A stretch of DNA of 38,550 nt, from assembly GCA_035554115.1 (NCBI GenBank), contig DATMIW010000005.1, forward strand, positions 1-38,550, read 5' to 3'. The translations under genes were made by a program, and so were the position numbers. The DNA is from CAXTSE01 sp035554115. GTDB taxonomy: Bacteria; Actinomycetota; Actinomycetes; Actinomycetales; Microbacteriaceae. The notes under the pieces were generated by a model. That model was not told where the DNA came from. It made no database searches and saw only the letters and a list, made by a program, of their open reading frames with translations. Positions 7,426 to 14,582 of this stretch are shown here, one piece after another. Every line of letters begins with the position of its first letter. The stretch's first letter is position 1.

Positions 7426-7851
7426 ATGACTTTAAGCGAGCTACGCACAAGTAAGGCGATGGAGAACCAAGGTTCTCAGCCGTCGCCGGAGCACAAGCCA
7501 CGAATCGGGGTTATTCGACTATTCGGCAAGTACTTGCGCAGACTGTCTGGATATACCGAACTCGACCGCATTGAGCTCGCCCGCGAAGGAGCGTGGCTTG
7601 GTGAAACCACCTGGTTCATCCCTGGGATGTCAGAAGACCCGGTGAGCACCCTCCCAAAGGACTTCCCTCTCGCAACTTTAGAACCCGCGCAAGTCCGCGC
7701 CGCTCTCGACCTAAAGATGATTAGCGATGCCGCCATCACTCGCAGTGCCTGGGACGCAGCGCTTGCGGTCTCGGAGTCGGAAGTCCCTGACGCCGCGATT
7801 CGCCTCCTCCGCGCGCTCGAAGACCACGCGCGAGCAACTGAGACTCAGTGA
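7426..7851 (+). CDS. Hypothetical protein
   Basis: This 141-residue soluble protein starts at an ATG six bases after GAGG. The N-terminal 30 residues are polar; then comes a basic amphipathic segment (IRLFGKYLRRLSGYTELDRIELAREG) broken here into IRLFGKYLRR and ELDRIELAREG, and an alpha-helical C-terminal half with repeated Ala/Leu heptad-like spacing. I recognise no family. It has its own promoter, so it is independent of the large membrane protein gene just upstream. Confidence 0.6.
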   Translation: MTLSELRTSKAMENQGSQPSPEHKPRIGVIRLFGKYLRRLSGYTELDRIELAREGAWLGETTWFIPGMSEDPVSTLPKDFPLATLEPAQVRAALDLKMISDAAITRSAWDAALAVSESEVPDAAIRLLRALEDHARATETQ

Positions 7852-7910
7852 CATCGCATCGACGATGGCGACCTCAAGCGCCGGTATTGTCGTCGCCTGC
7901 TAAGCAGTAC

Positions 7911-8702
7911 CTAAGCGGACATTTGAAAATTGGCGAAAGGGCGTCCCAGGTTCGACTGAGCCTTAGGGGGAAAGCCCCAGATGATCGTGGCTTCCGTCAT
8001 GAAATTTCGCTGCGTCTGAATCTTCGCGATGAGCCGGTTGTCAGCGAGTTGAGCCCCTAGAACCCATTGCGGCCAGACAGGCATCCGCCATTCGACGTTG
8101 ATCTTGAAGAGCCATGCCTTCTCCGGCTGCAGGGTGAATTCGTCTATGTGCTGCACCGCACGCACATACCCAGTGCTCTTACTTGGCGCCTTGAAATCAA
8201 ACGTGAGATCTTCGAGCGGTTGGTCGTTGATCCAGACGGTCGGCGTTCGATACTCAGATTCCGGGTCAATGTGCAGCGCAAGGCTCACGAGCACCCGCTC
8301 CCCGAATTGATACATCGTGAGATGACCCCAGGGACGGAAAAATAATTCCTCGTCTCGGAACAGAGTCGCGAGCTTGGCGGCGCCTCGATCGCTCCGACGC
8401 AATCCTGTCCGCCGATCGACGTGATGGGTTTCGGCGTATGAATCAAGTCGGTCGTTCAATGAGTTGCCTGCGAGCCCGATGCCACTGGTCTCAAGGTATG
8501 CACGGATATCACCGTCGGGCTCAACGCTATATCGCTTGAATATCTCGAACAAAGTTGCGTGCGCCTGTTCGATGCTCCCCATGCCGACGACCCGGACAAG
8601 CGCCTCACAGGTCGCGATGCGATCTGGTGCGAATGCACCCTGTTCTTTGCGCAGTTCGCGCAGTTCCTTGAGGAGCTGGAGCCGAAGCGGATCGTCTTTC
8701 AC
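7911..8702 (-). CDS. Hypothetical protein
   Basis: This 263-residue protein starts at a GTG at 8702 with a weak ribosome-binding site. The N-terminal third is helical and charged (LLKELRELRKEQG) and could be a regulatory or protein-binding domain. The rest alternates beta-like segments (VLVSLALHID, VWINDQPLEDLTFDF, WLFKINVEWRMP), suggesting a beta sandwich. No signal peptide or membrane segment is seen. It diverges from the gene at 8802; the 99 bases between them must hold both promoters and include a near direct repeat around TTGTCAGTTTTGTGTCAGT. I recognise no family. Confidence 0.6.
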   Translation of the reverse strand: MKDDPLRLQLLKELRELRKEQGAFAPDRIATCEALVRVVGMGSIEQAHATLFEIFKRYSVEPDGDIRAYLETSGIGLAGNSLNDRLDSYAETHHVDRRTGLRRSDRGAAKLATLFRDEELFFRPWGHLTMYQFGERVLVSLALHIDPESEYRTPTVWINDQPLEDLTFDFKAPSKSTGYVRAVQHIDEFTLQPEKAWLFKINVEWRMPVWPQWVLGAQLADNRLIAKIQTQRNFMTEATIIWGFPPKAQSNLGRPFANFQMSA

Positions 8703-8801
8703 TCCGCAATGTTGTCAGTTTTGTGTCAGTGACGACGGCGGTCCTCCCGTTCGAACCTAATCATGCGGAATCACCGCAACTGGGATCGAGGAGAAGAACT
8801 G

Positions 8802-9101
8802 ATGAACATTGAGTTAGCGCCAATCGGCGGATCGTTTGGAGCACAAGGTCTGGCGCAGATGAGCGGCAGCATGCAACGTCAAACAGGGCGAGAAATAGAA
8901 CGTGTCCAAGCTCAGGCGCTCGTGGCGGACACACGCGAGCAAGGTCGCGCGCTCCTGACCAACACGGCACTTCAGAACGTCGGAGCCTTGTCGGCACTGG
9001 AACAGCACCTGATTCAGGTCGCCCCACTTGGCGAGGCACGCTACAAGCACATTGTGGATGCCTACGCCATGGGTGCTGCCCGGTCGATCTCGGGGTGGTG
9101 A
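8802..9101 (+). CDS. Small hypothetical protein
   Basis: I place the start at the ATG at 8802 after GAGGAGAAG rather than at the earlier in-frame ATG at 8763. The 99-residue product is mostly helical, with a Gln/Arg-rich coiled-coil-like centre (QRQTGREIERVQAQAL) and a small-residue C-terminus (DAYAMGAARSISGW). It is followed four bases later by the membrane-anchored gene at 9105, so the two form one unit. Nothing in it points to a known family. Confidence 0.65.
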   Translation: MNIELAPIGGSFGAQGLAQMSGSMQRQTGREIERVQAQALVADTREQGRALLTNTALQNVGALSALEQHLIQVAPLGEARYKHIVDAYAMGAARSISGW

Positions 9102-9104
9102 ACC

Positions 9105-9380
9105 ATGCAGTACTTGATATTGCTCGGGCTGCCATTCCTGCTCGCGGGTGGGCTAATCACACTGCTGTGGCAGGGAGCGTGGTGGCTCGTGGACTGGGTT
9201 AGGTCGCGTCGTGAGCGTCGCCGTGTGGCCATCGAGCGCGAACTCGACCGCAAGCAAGCTCAGCTGCGCGCGACGATCCTGCAGCTCGCAGAAGAACTGG
9301 GAAACGATGCCCACGAAGCGCGCAAGGCGCTGATTCGAGAGTCGTTCCTCGCCTCACGGGTCGATCTCGACCAGCCGTAG
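9105..9380 (+). CDS. Small membrane-anchored protein with cytoplasmic coiled coil
   Basis: This 91-residue product has one N-terminal membrane helix (LILLGLPFLLAGGLITLLW), a Trp-rich interface, and then a long Arg/Glu/Gln-rich helix (VAIERELDRKQAQLRA) typical of a coiled coil in the cytoplasm. The gene follows the previous one by three bases and is followed by a strong terminator, so these two genes form a complete operon. The pair could be a small membrane complex; function unknown. Confidence 0.65.
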   Translation: MQYLILLGLPFLLAGGLITLLWQGAWWLVDWVRSRRERRRVAIERELDRKQAQLRATILQLAEELGNDAHEARKALIRESFLASRVDLDQP

Positions 9381-9387
9381 CCAGGCA

Positions 9388-9425
9388 CCGACGGAGGCCT
9401 GCCCATCGTGGCTGGCCTCCGTCGG
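9388..9425 (+). terminator. Terminator after the two-gene small operon
   Basis: CCGACGGAGGCC (9388-9399) pairs perfectly with GGCCTCCGTCGG (9414-9425) around a 14-base loop, seven bases after the stop at 9380. The geometry (12-bp stem, 14-base loop) is the same as that of the terminator at 5426, although the sequences differ. Confidence 0.75.
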
Positions 9426-9492
9426 GGTCTTCATCTCTCAGTCGCCAAATCGCTCCTCACTGACGACCGTCCTCTGAGAAAGGGGCAAACCC

Positions 9493-9885
9493 ATGAAAGA
9501 CAAAACGAACCTCAATGCAGAGGACATTCTCGATCCACCGCAAGCACATCAGGCCGGGCCTCGTCGCACCTGCGTAGTGGAAACCACAACGTCCAAAGCG
9601 ATGCCCGGGGCGGCTCCCGTAGGCCGTATTTGGCCCCTGGAGGGCCGTGTCCGGTCGCCCCGCCGATCGACGGGGTCTTGGGGCGATCGGCGGATTGGCG
9701 GGCGGACGTGGCCGCGGTTCACTACGGAGGCTTCCCCGGAGCCGTCCCACGGTTCCGCCACTAAGTACCGGAAGCGAAAGGGGGTCTCTCTGACCACACA
9801 ATCCAAACGTCGACAGCTATTTCGGGGGGTTTTGGCCGATCCGCCATGGCGGGCAATGGCGGGGAACGTCACTACGAAACTATGA
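9493..9885 (+). CDS. Doubtful ORF in a hairpin-rich stretch, running into the methyltransferase start
   Basis: The ATG at 9493 has a good ribosome-binding site (AAAGGGG) and the first 20 codons look plausible (MKDKTNLNAEDILDPP). The middle, rich in Arg, Gly and Pro and overlying GC-rich hairpins, does not look like a normal protein. The end, from about 9790, reads SKRRQLFRGVLADPPWR, which is clearly the N-terminus of an MT-A70 methyltransferase. The stretch 9426-9789 may be mostly non-coding control DNA, or a decayed gene; a frame-shifted segment ending at 9764 (DWRADVAAVHYGGF) looks more protein-like than the frame given here. Confidence 0.3.
   Translation: MKDKTNLNAEDILDPPQAHQAGPRRTCVVETTTSKAMPGAAPVGRIWPLEGRVRSPRRSTGSWGDRRIGGRTWPRFTTEASPEPSHGSATKYRKRKGVSLTTQSKRRQLFRGVLADPPWRAMAGNVTTKL
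9660..9697. other. Inverted repeat of the ATCGGCGG motif, candidate oriT or binding site
   Basis: CCGCCGATCG (9660-9669) and CGATCGGCGG (9684-9693) are perfect inverted copies with a 14-base spacer. The right arm is part of the 17-base sequence shared with the RHH promoter at 4917. The region is dense in further short hairpins (for example GGCCCCTGGAGGGCC at 9632). It lies upstream of the methyltransferase and transfer genes. Confidence 0.35.
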
Positions 9886-10364
9886 GCCTTGCCGACATCA
9901 AGGCGATGCCGATCGCCGATCTCATGGAGCCAGACAGCTGGTGCTTTTTGTGGATACCGAACGGCCTAGCCCTAGAGGAAGGGAATGCCGTACTTCGTGC
10001 ATGGGGTTTCACCCCGGCCCGGCAGTTCATCACCTGGTTTAAGGGCTTCACTGGCTTCGGTGAGCCCCTTCGCAATTCCACCGAGCAACTGCTTGTCGGT
10101 CGGATTGGCAAACCGAAGATCCACTTTCGAGGTCAGCCGACTCATCTGATCGCGCCCCGTCAGACTCATTCGACAAAGCCCCAAGAACAAGTCGCGATCG
10201 TTGAACGGCTCATTGGCCCCGATGGTCTGATCCTCGAACTTTTTGCTCGTACCCAGCCGTCCAGCGACCGCTGGCGCGTCTGGGGTATGGAAGTCGAATC
10301 TGACATCAGCATTCCTGGCTACCCGGTTCCCTCGGACTTCACCCGAGACCAGGAGGCCACCTAA
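9790..10364 (+). pseudogene. MT-A70 family N6-adenine DNA methyltransferase, frameshifted
   Basis: The family uses S-adenosylmethionine to methylate adenine N6; the catalytic motif is DPPW. Here VLADPPWR is read in the frame of 9493/9790, while the rest of the protein (GGERHYETMSLADIKAMP, WCFLWIPN, LRAWGF, TWFKGF, LELFARTQP) is in the frame of the ORF 9846-10364. One missing base in the G-rich stretch at about 9845-9865 would join them. The ORF 9846-10364 alone (172 residues) lacks DPPW and should be inactive. No canonical slippery heptamer is seen, so a recent mutation or a sequence error is more likely than programmed frameshifting. A CTG at 9790 after GAAAGGGGG is a possible start. An element-borne adenine methylase would protect incoming DNA from restriction, alongside the ArdA-like protein. 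Confidence 0.75.
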
Positions 10365-10379
10365 TGAGAAAGGCGTCAC

Positions 10380-10574
10380 ATGTCCCCCGAATCCCAATCG
10401 CCGCTCCGCCGCCTCGGCCAGCTCGTCTGGGCTGTCCTTGGCTCGGCCTTCGCCCTGTGGCTGGCCGTTCAGTTGCTCGCCCAAATTTGGGGCTGGCTGC
10501 TCCTACTGCTCGCCGTGGTGCTGGCGGGGTGGGCGCTGGTGCGGTGGCTGTCTGCCCGCCGCGACCGCTGGTAG
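10380..10574 (+). CDS. Small membrane protein
   Basis: This 64-residue product starts at an ATG six bases after GAGAAAGG. It is almost entirely two hydrophobic helices (residues about 13-33 and 35-54) with basic ends, closing in RWLSARRDRW. It lies 16 bases after the methyltransferase stop and before the promoter of the transfer operon. Tiny two-helix proteins of this kind are common in actinobacterial conjugative modules; a specific function cannot be assigned. Confidence 0.6.
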   Translation: MSPESQSPLRRLGQLVWAVLGSAFALWLAVQLLAQIWGWLLLLLAVVLAGWALVRWLSARRDRW

Positions 10575-10660
10575 CCCGCTTCTTTCGCTCGACATTTTTC
10601 ATCTCCCGAACGTCGGAGGTCACGCCCACCCGATCGCCTGGTCATCGCAGCAAACAGGGG

Positions 10661-10689
10661 TTGACGGATCGGCTTCTCTGCTTCATATA
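10661..10689 (+). promoter_or_regulatory. Promoter of the transfer operon
   Basis: TTGACG (10661-10666) is followed after 17 bases by CATATA (10684-10689). It lies in the 184-base gap before the transfer genes. A short hairpin (AGCAGA...TCTGCT) falls within the leader ORF just downstream. Confidence 0.5.
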
Positions 10690-10711
10690 CAAGGGAGTTA
10701 GGGAACACAAG

Positions 10712-10762
10712 ATGGGGCGAAGCAGAGGGATTCTGCTCCGTGTGTTCGGAGAACGCTCATGA
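10712..10762 (+). CDS. Possible 16-residue leader peptide
   Basis: A tiny ORF (MGRSRGILLRVFGERS) starts at 10712 and its TGA overlaps the ATG of the next gene as ATGA at 10759. A weak TAGGGA ribosome-binding site precedes it. The coupling and its place right after the promoter suggest a translated leader that feeds ribosomes into the operon. It also contains the hairpin AGCAGA-gggat-TCTGCT, so attenuation is possible. Confidence 0.35.
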   Translation: MGRSRGILLRVFGERS

Positions 10763-10992
10763 CTGGTGGGAGGAACAAGAGGCAGCAATCCAAGCGGGTG
10801 CGGCAACGTCGCGTCTCTGTTCGTGCTGTCCGCCGCAGCCCCGTCGACCCACGCAAACTGTCGCGCATCCTGATCGCCCTCGCCGAGGCCGACGCCGAAG
10901 CGGCCGCGAAAGCGCAGCATCGCGCCGCACACCCCACCGATCAGAAGTCCGAAAACAAGGCCCCCACCAGTACGACGGAGGGCAGGGACTGA
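10759..10992 (+). CDS. Small basic protein of the transfer operon
   Basis: This 77-residue protein has a strongly basic N-terminus (KRQQSKRVRQRRVSVRAVRR), a short helix PVDPRKLSRILIALAEADAE, and a polar tail. Its stop overlaps the start of the coupling ATPase by one base (TGATG), so they are coupled in translation. The helix resembles the one in the protein at 15413-15637 (TIDFHRLAKVLIAVVQREA), suggesting the element carries two related small proteins. A DNA- or ATPase-binding accessory role is inference. Confidence 0.6.
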   Translation: MTGGRNKRQQSKRVRQRRVSVRAVRRSPVDPRKLSRILIALAEADAEAAAKAQHRAAHPTDQKSENKAPTSTTEGRD

Positions 10993-13124
10993 TGACCAGC
11001 AGCGACCTCATTTGGCAAGCCATGCACTGGCCAAGCCCCCTCAATCCAGGCCACGGTCTCGGCCTGCTGCGCCTCCTCGCCAGCGACGCCGAACGTGGCC
11101 CCGTCATCTTCGAGGCACGCGCGGAGAACGGCGAGGTGACGCACCTCTTCGGCACCGCCGCCCACCAGGTGCGGGAGATGTCCAGCCTCGTGACGTCCTC
11201 CGTTCCTGGCGTGGCGTTCAGCGCCGACCCAGATCGCCATATGCCCGAGTCGATAGGGCAGGTGACACTCAGTGGCTCGCCGCTCTCGCTCCAGTTCGAT
11301 CGTCTCCACGACACCGCCCGCGCGATGCTTGGCGCACTATCTGCCGCCCGTTTCAAAGACGAGTCACTGGTGCTACAGATTGTGCTCGGGAGAGGACGCC
11401 CGCCTCACTCGCTGCCACCTCGACCGGCAGATCCGACCCAGCCGCTGGCCAGTCTCCTCACTCGTGGCGTGAGACAGCCGACCAGGCAGGTCGCCGCGTC
11501 ACTGGAGCTAAAAGCTGGCGAGTCCGGCTTCCGCGCCTCTATCCGAGTCGGGGTGACAGCCGCTTCGCCGGGTCGCCGACGCGCTCTCGTCCAAGGTCTG
11601 CTCGCAGCACTACGCACGACGCAGACGCCGGGTATTCGGATCGATCTCCGTCGTCTCCGTTCCGCTGACTTCGACACCCTTCCGAGTCGCGGGTCGTTGC
11701 CTTTGAGCAGTGCCGAGGTGCTGGCGCTCATCGGCTGGCCGATAGGCGACGAACAGTTGCCTGGCATGCCTGACCCGCACCCGAAGCTGCTGCCACTGCG
11801 AGCTCGCTCGATAGAGAAGGAACGCGTGTTTGCCACCACGACCGCGCCCGGAAAAGAACGCCCGGTTGGGATCGACGTCAAGGACGCGCTGTTTCACACC
11901 GTGTTTCTGGGTCCAACGGGAGCAGGGAAGTCGACGGCGCTGCTCAACCTGATTGTGGCCGACCTCGAAGCTGGCAGATCCGTCGTCGTCATTGACCCGA
12001 AGAGCGACCTCGTGCGGGATGTGCTCGCCCGCGTCCCTCAGCCCAGATATGACGATGTCGTCGTGCTCGACCCGACGCAGGACGCACCGGTCGGGCTGAA
12101 TCCACTGGGAGCGACGGATACGCCACCGGAGCTTGTAGCCGATGGGCTGCTCGCAATTTTTCGTGACCTCTACCCGAACGCCTTCGGCCCAAGAACGGCA
12201 GACGTACTGCACGCCAGTCTTCTGACGCTCGCCAAAACCGAAGACGCCACTCTGGCTTGGCTCCCCCGGATGCTGACCGACCCCGTGCTGCGCCAACGCA
12301 TCACCACGCCGCTCGATGACCCTGACCTAGTCGAATTCTGGGATCAGTTCGATGCCATGTCGGATCGACAGCAGACCCAACACGTCGGCCCCGTCCTCTC
12401 GCGGCTCCGCCAGTTCCTGCTGCGTCCGAGCCTGCGCCGCGTGCTGGATCAGGCAACCCCGCGCTTCCAGCTCCAAGACCTCTTCACCACACCGACGGTG
12501 CTGCTCGTGCCACTCAACCAAGGGCTTCTCGGAAGGGATGCGACGCGGCTGCTGGGTTCGCTCCTCGTCTCGCGCCTCTGGCAACTGACCCTCGCCCGAG
12601 CCACTCGCCCGAAAGACGAACGCCCGCCGGTGTCCATCTATATCGATGAAGCCCAAGAGTTCCTACGCCTTGGTGGTGACGATCTGGCCGACGCATTGGC
12701 GCGATCACGGTCACTGGGCGTGGCCTGGCATCTGGCACATCAGTACCGGGCGCAGATGCCACGGGAGATGCTCAGCGCGATCGACGCCAACGCCCGAAGC
12801 AAGGTCATCTTTGGTCTCGGTATCGACGACGCCCGCGCCATGGCAGCGATGGCACCCGAGCTCAGCCCAGAAGACTTCGCTAGCCAGCCACCCCGGGCCG
12901 TCTACGTCCACCTCATCCGTGACGGTCACCCCCTCGGCTGGGTGTCTGCCAAGACATTGCCACCCCCACCCGAAACGTCAGACCCAAGCGACCTGATCCG
13001 TCGCAGCCAGCGAAGCTACGGACGAATCGAATCGGATCTTGCCGAGACCACAAAGCAGTCGGGCAATACGCCAGCCGCCCAGACGGATGAGGCACCCATC
13101 GGGCGTCGGAGACGTCAGAGATGA
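10992..13124 (+). CDS. TraG/VirD4-like conjugative coupling ATPase
   Basis: Coupling proteins are hexameric ATPases that deliver the relaxase-DNA complex to a type IV secretion channel at the membrane. The start at 10992 overlaps the previous stop; a longer frame from 10740 is an artefact over the upstream genes. In the 710-residue product, Walker A is GPTGAGKST (residues about 307-315), followed by VVVIDPKSDLV, and Walker B is VSIYIDEAQEF (about 547-557), a layout shared with TraG/TraD and HerA-FtsK relatives. No transmembrane helix is visible, unlike VirD4 itself, so membrane contact may depend on partners such as the small membrane proteins upstream. The N-terminal 290 residues are family-specific. 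No VirB4 or channel gene is seen. Confidence 0.85.
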   Translation: MTSSDLIWQAMHWPSPLNPGHGLGLLRLLASDAERGPVIFEARAENGEVTHLFGTAAHQVREMSSLVTSSVPGVAFSADPDRHMPESIGQVTLSGSPLSLQFDRLHDTARAMLGALSAARFKDESLVLQIVLGRGRPPHSLPPRPADPTQPLASLLTRGVRQPTRQVAASLELKAGESGFRASIRVGVTAASPGRRRALVQGLLAALRTTQTPGIRIDLRRLRSADFDTLPSRGSLPLSSAEVLALIGWPIGDEQLPGMPDPHPKLLPLRARSIEKERVFATTTAPGKERPVGIDVKDALFHTVFLGPTGAGKSTALLNLIVADLEAGRSVVVIDPKSDLVRDVLARVPQPRYDDVVVLDPTQDAPVGLNPLGATDTPPELVADGLLAIFRDLYPNAFGPRTADVLHASLLTLAKTEDATLAWLPRMLTDPVLRQRITTPLDDPDLVEFWDQFDAMSDRQQTQHVGPVLSRLRQFLLRPSLRRVLDQATPRFQLQDLFTTPTVLLVPLNQGLLGRDATRLLGSLLVSRLWQLTLARATRPKDERPPVSIYIDEAQEFLRLGGDDLADALARSRSLGVAWHLAHQYRAQMPREMLSAIDANARSKVIFGLGIDDARAMAAMAPELSPEDFASQPPRAVYVHLIRDGHPLGWVSAKTLPPPPETSDPSDLIRRSQRSYGRIESDLAETTKQSGNTPAAQTDEAPIGRRRRQR

Positions 13125-13306
13125 CAGCCGAACTGAAGAAGGCAGATACGCCGATCGCACACCCGATCGCCTCCCCCTCGATTCCGCCTTCACCCCGCTC
13201 ATTGCTGCCATTTCCCTCGTTACGGGACACGACTAACACCGCAGTCGCGGTGTTCCCAAAGCCACTCACGGGAATTCACAAATGGATCAAGGAGAAGGGC
13301 AGGTGA
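13121..13306 (+). CDS. Small protein of the transfer operon
   Basis: The 61-residue ORF is coupled at both ends: its ATG overlaps the coupling-protein stop (ATGA at 13121) and its stop overlaps the next start (GTGA at 13303). That coupling, more than its composition, argues it is real. The product is Pro/Ser-rich in the middle and ends with a basic IHKWIKEKGR. The AAGGAGAAGG inside its 3' end is the ribosome-binding site for the next gene. Function unknown. Confidence 0.5.
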   Translation: MTAELKKADTPIAHPIASPSIPPSPRSLLPFPSLRDTTNTAVAVFPKPLTGIHKWIKEKGR

Positions 13307-14166
13307 GACCGAACAATCGACTCGGCACGCTTGGCGTTCCCAAGCTGCGAGCCCACCTGACTCCTCGCGACGAAGCGATTTTGCGTTCCATCTCCCAGCA
13401 CAAGTTCCTCACCACCAACCATCTCCACGATCTCCATTTCTGGAACCATGCCTCCCGCGTCTCCAGCATCCGTGCCTGCACCCGCGTCCTCACCAGGCTC
13501 GAAGGCCACCGCCTGATCCGCCGATTGGATCGCACGGTCGGAGGCCATGGTGGCGGCTCAACAGCAGCCGTCTGGAGCATCGATGCCGCCGGCGACCGGG
13601 TCGTCCGAGCGCTCGAAGGAAGAAATCCAAACAGCCGCTCCCGCGCCTACGAACCAAGCCTCCAGTTTCTTGACCACACCCTGGCCATTGCTGACACCCG
13701 GATTCGGCTCGAACGCCTCGCGCGAGTTGGCCATATCGAGCTCCTCGATGTGGCCACCGAACCGACCAACTGGCGACCGTTCTCGGCACGCGGACGGCCT
13801 CAAACCCTGAAACCCGATCTGCACGCCGTCACGGCCAGCGGGGACTACGAGGACGCCTGGTTCATCGAAGTCGACCGCGGCACCGAATCGCTTCCCGTGC
13901 TCCTCTCCAAGTGCCACTACTACCAGCGCTTCTACGCCACCAATTTGGAGCAGGAGCGCAGTGGCATCTTCCCGGTCGTGCTCTGGATCATCCCCGGACA
14001 GACCCGCCGCCACCGACTGACCGACTGCATTTCCACCGATCCCAAGCTCGACGCGCGCCTATTTCGGATCATCGCCAACGAAGACCTCGAAGCCGCCATC
14101 ACCGGCCCGGAACCAATATCAACCCCTGTCGAGCGCCTGGCGCTTGAGAAAGGAGAAGCCCTATGA
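13303..14166 (+). CDS. Replication-relaxation family protein
   Basis: The start is the GTG at 13303, four bases after AAGGAGAAGGG and overlapping the previous stop; an ATG at 13282 would put the ribosome-binding site inside the gene. The 287-residue protein has an N-terminal winged helix (LTPRDEAILRSISQHKFLTT, then RVLTRLEGHRLIRRL) and a C-terminal nuclease-like domain with conserved acidic positions (LKPDLHAV, WFIEVDRGTES, KCHYY). This fits the Replic_Relax family (PF13814), found on actinobacterial plasmids and mobilizable elements next to coupling ATPases and proposed to nick or relax DNA. In this element it is the best candidate for relaxase or replication initiator. No classical MobA/TraI relaxase is present. 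Confidence 0.85.
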   Translation: MRPNNRLGTLGVPKLRAHLTPRDEAILRSISQHKFLTTNHLHDLHFWNHASRVSSIRACTRVLTRLEGHRLIRRLDRTVGGHGGGSTAAVWSIDAAGDRVVRALEGRNPNSRSRAYEPSLQFLDHTLAIADTRIRLERLARVGHIELLDVATEPTNWRPFSARGRPQTLKPDLHAVTASGDYEDAWFIEVDRGTESLPVLLSKCHYYQRFYATNLEQERSGIFPVVLWIIPGQTRRHRLTDCISTDPKLDARLFRIIANEDLEAAITGPEPISTPVERLALEKGEAL

Positions 14167-14582
14167 ACGAACGAGAACCAACCAGCGAGAGCCATCCTCG
14201 CCATCGCAATGACGCGCTGGGGCTCGAAGCAATCGCTGATCGCAATGGCACCCCAGAAATGCTTGCCCGCTGGGAAGAAGGCATCCGCCGCTATGGCCAC
14301 GCCTTCGTCGCCTACTCGAAGCTCGGCGTCCCCCAGTTCCGCACCGGCGAAGCCCTGACCACTTTTGAAGACCTCTACGTCGGCAGCTTCGACAGCCACC
14401 GAGACCTCTGCGATTGGCAGATGCAAGTCCTCGGGTGGCAGCGCGGCCTCGACGAACTCCGCGTGAGGGAAGGCATCCCCGACGACGTTCTCGGCTGGAA
14501 CTACGCCCAGATCGAGCGCTACATGGGCGGCATGTACACGACCGTCGAAGCAGGCGAAAGAACCCATGTCTTCTGGGCTTGA
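14163..14582 (+). CDS. ArdA-like antirestriction protein
   Basis: The ATG overlaps the previous stop (ATGA). The 139-residue product has the ArdA-type pattern in its second half: EDLYVGSFDSHRDLCDW, then VLGWNYAQIERYMGGM, then a short strand ending THVFWA, which matches the usual ArdA ending in which an acidic-aromatic helix is followed by a VF motif. ArdA proteins mimic B-DNA and inhibit type I restriction. This one is only moderately acidic in its first part (RHRNDALGLEAIADRN) and shorter than ArdA proper (about 165 residues), so it may be a divergent relative. Position beside transfer genes supports the call. Confidence 0.55.
   Translation: MNEREPTSESHPRHRNDALGLEAIADRNGTPEMLARWEEGIRRYGHAFVAYSKLGVPQFRTGEALTTFEDLYVGSFDSHRDLCDWQMQVLGWQRGLDELRVREGIPDDVLGWNYAQIERYMGGMYTTVEAGERTHVFWA

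Noticed and set aside
8749..8756. GTTCGAAC as a second LexA box
   Set aside because: It is only eight bases long and lacks the CGAAC-N4-GTTCG spacing.
8820..8833. CCAATCGGCGGATC shared with the opposite strand at 13515 as a functional repeat
   Set aside because: Both copies lie within coding sequence and a 14-base match is expected by chance in a window of this size; only the 17-base pair with its promoter context was kept.
9408..9764. ORF starting within the terminator at 9388-9425
   Set aside because: Its first half is out of any sensible reading and begins in the hairpin; only the last 25 codons look like protein, so at most it is a gene remnant.
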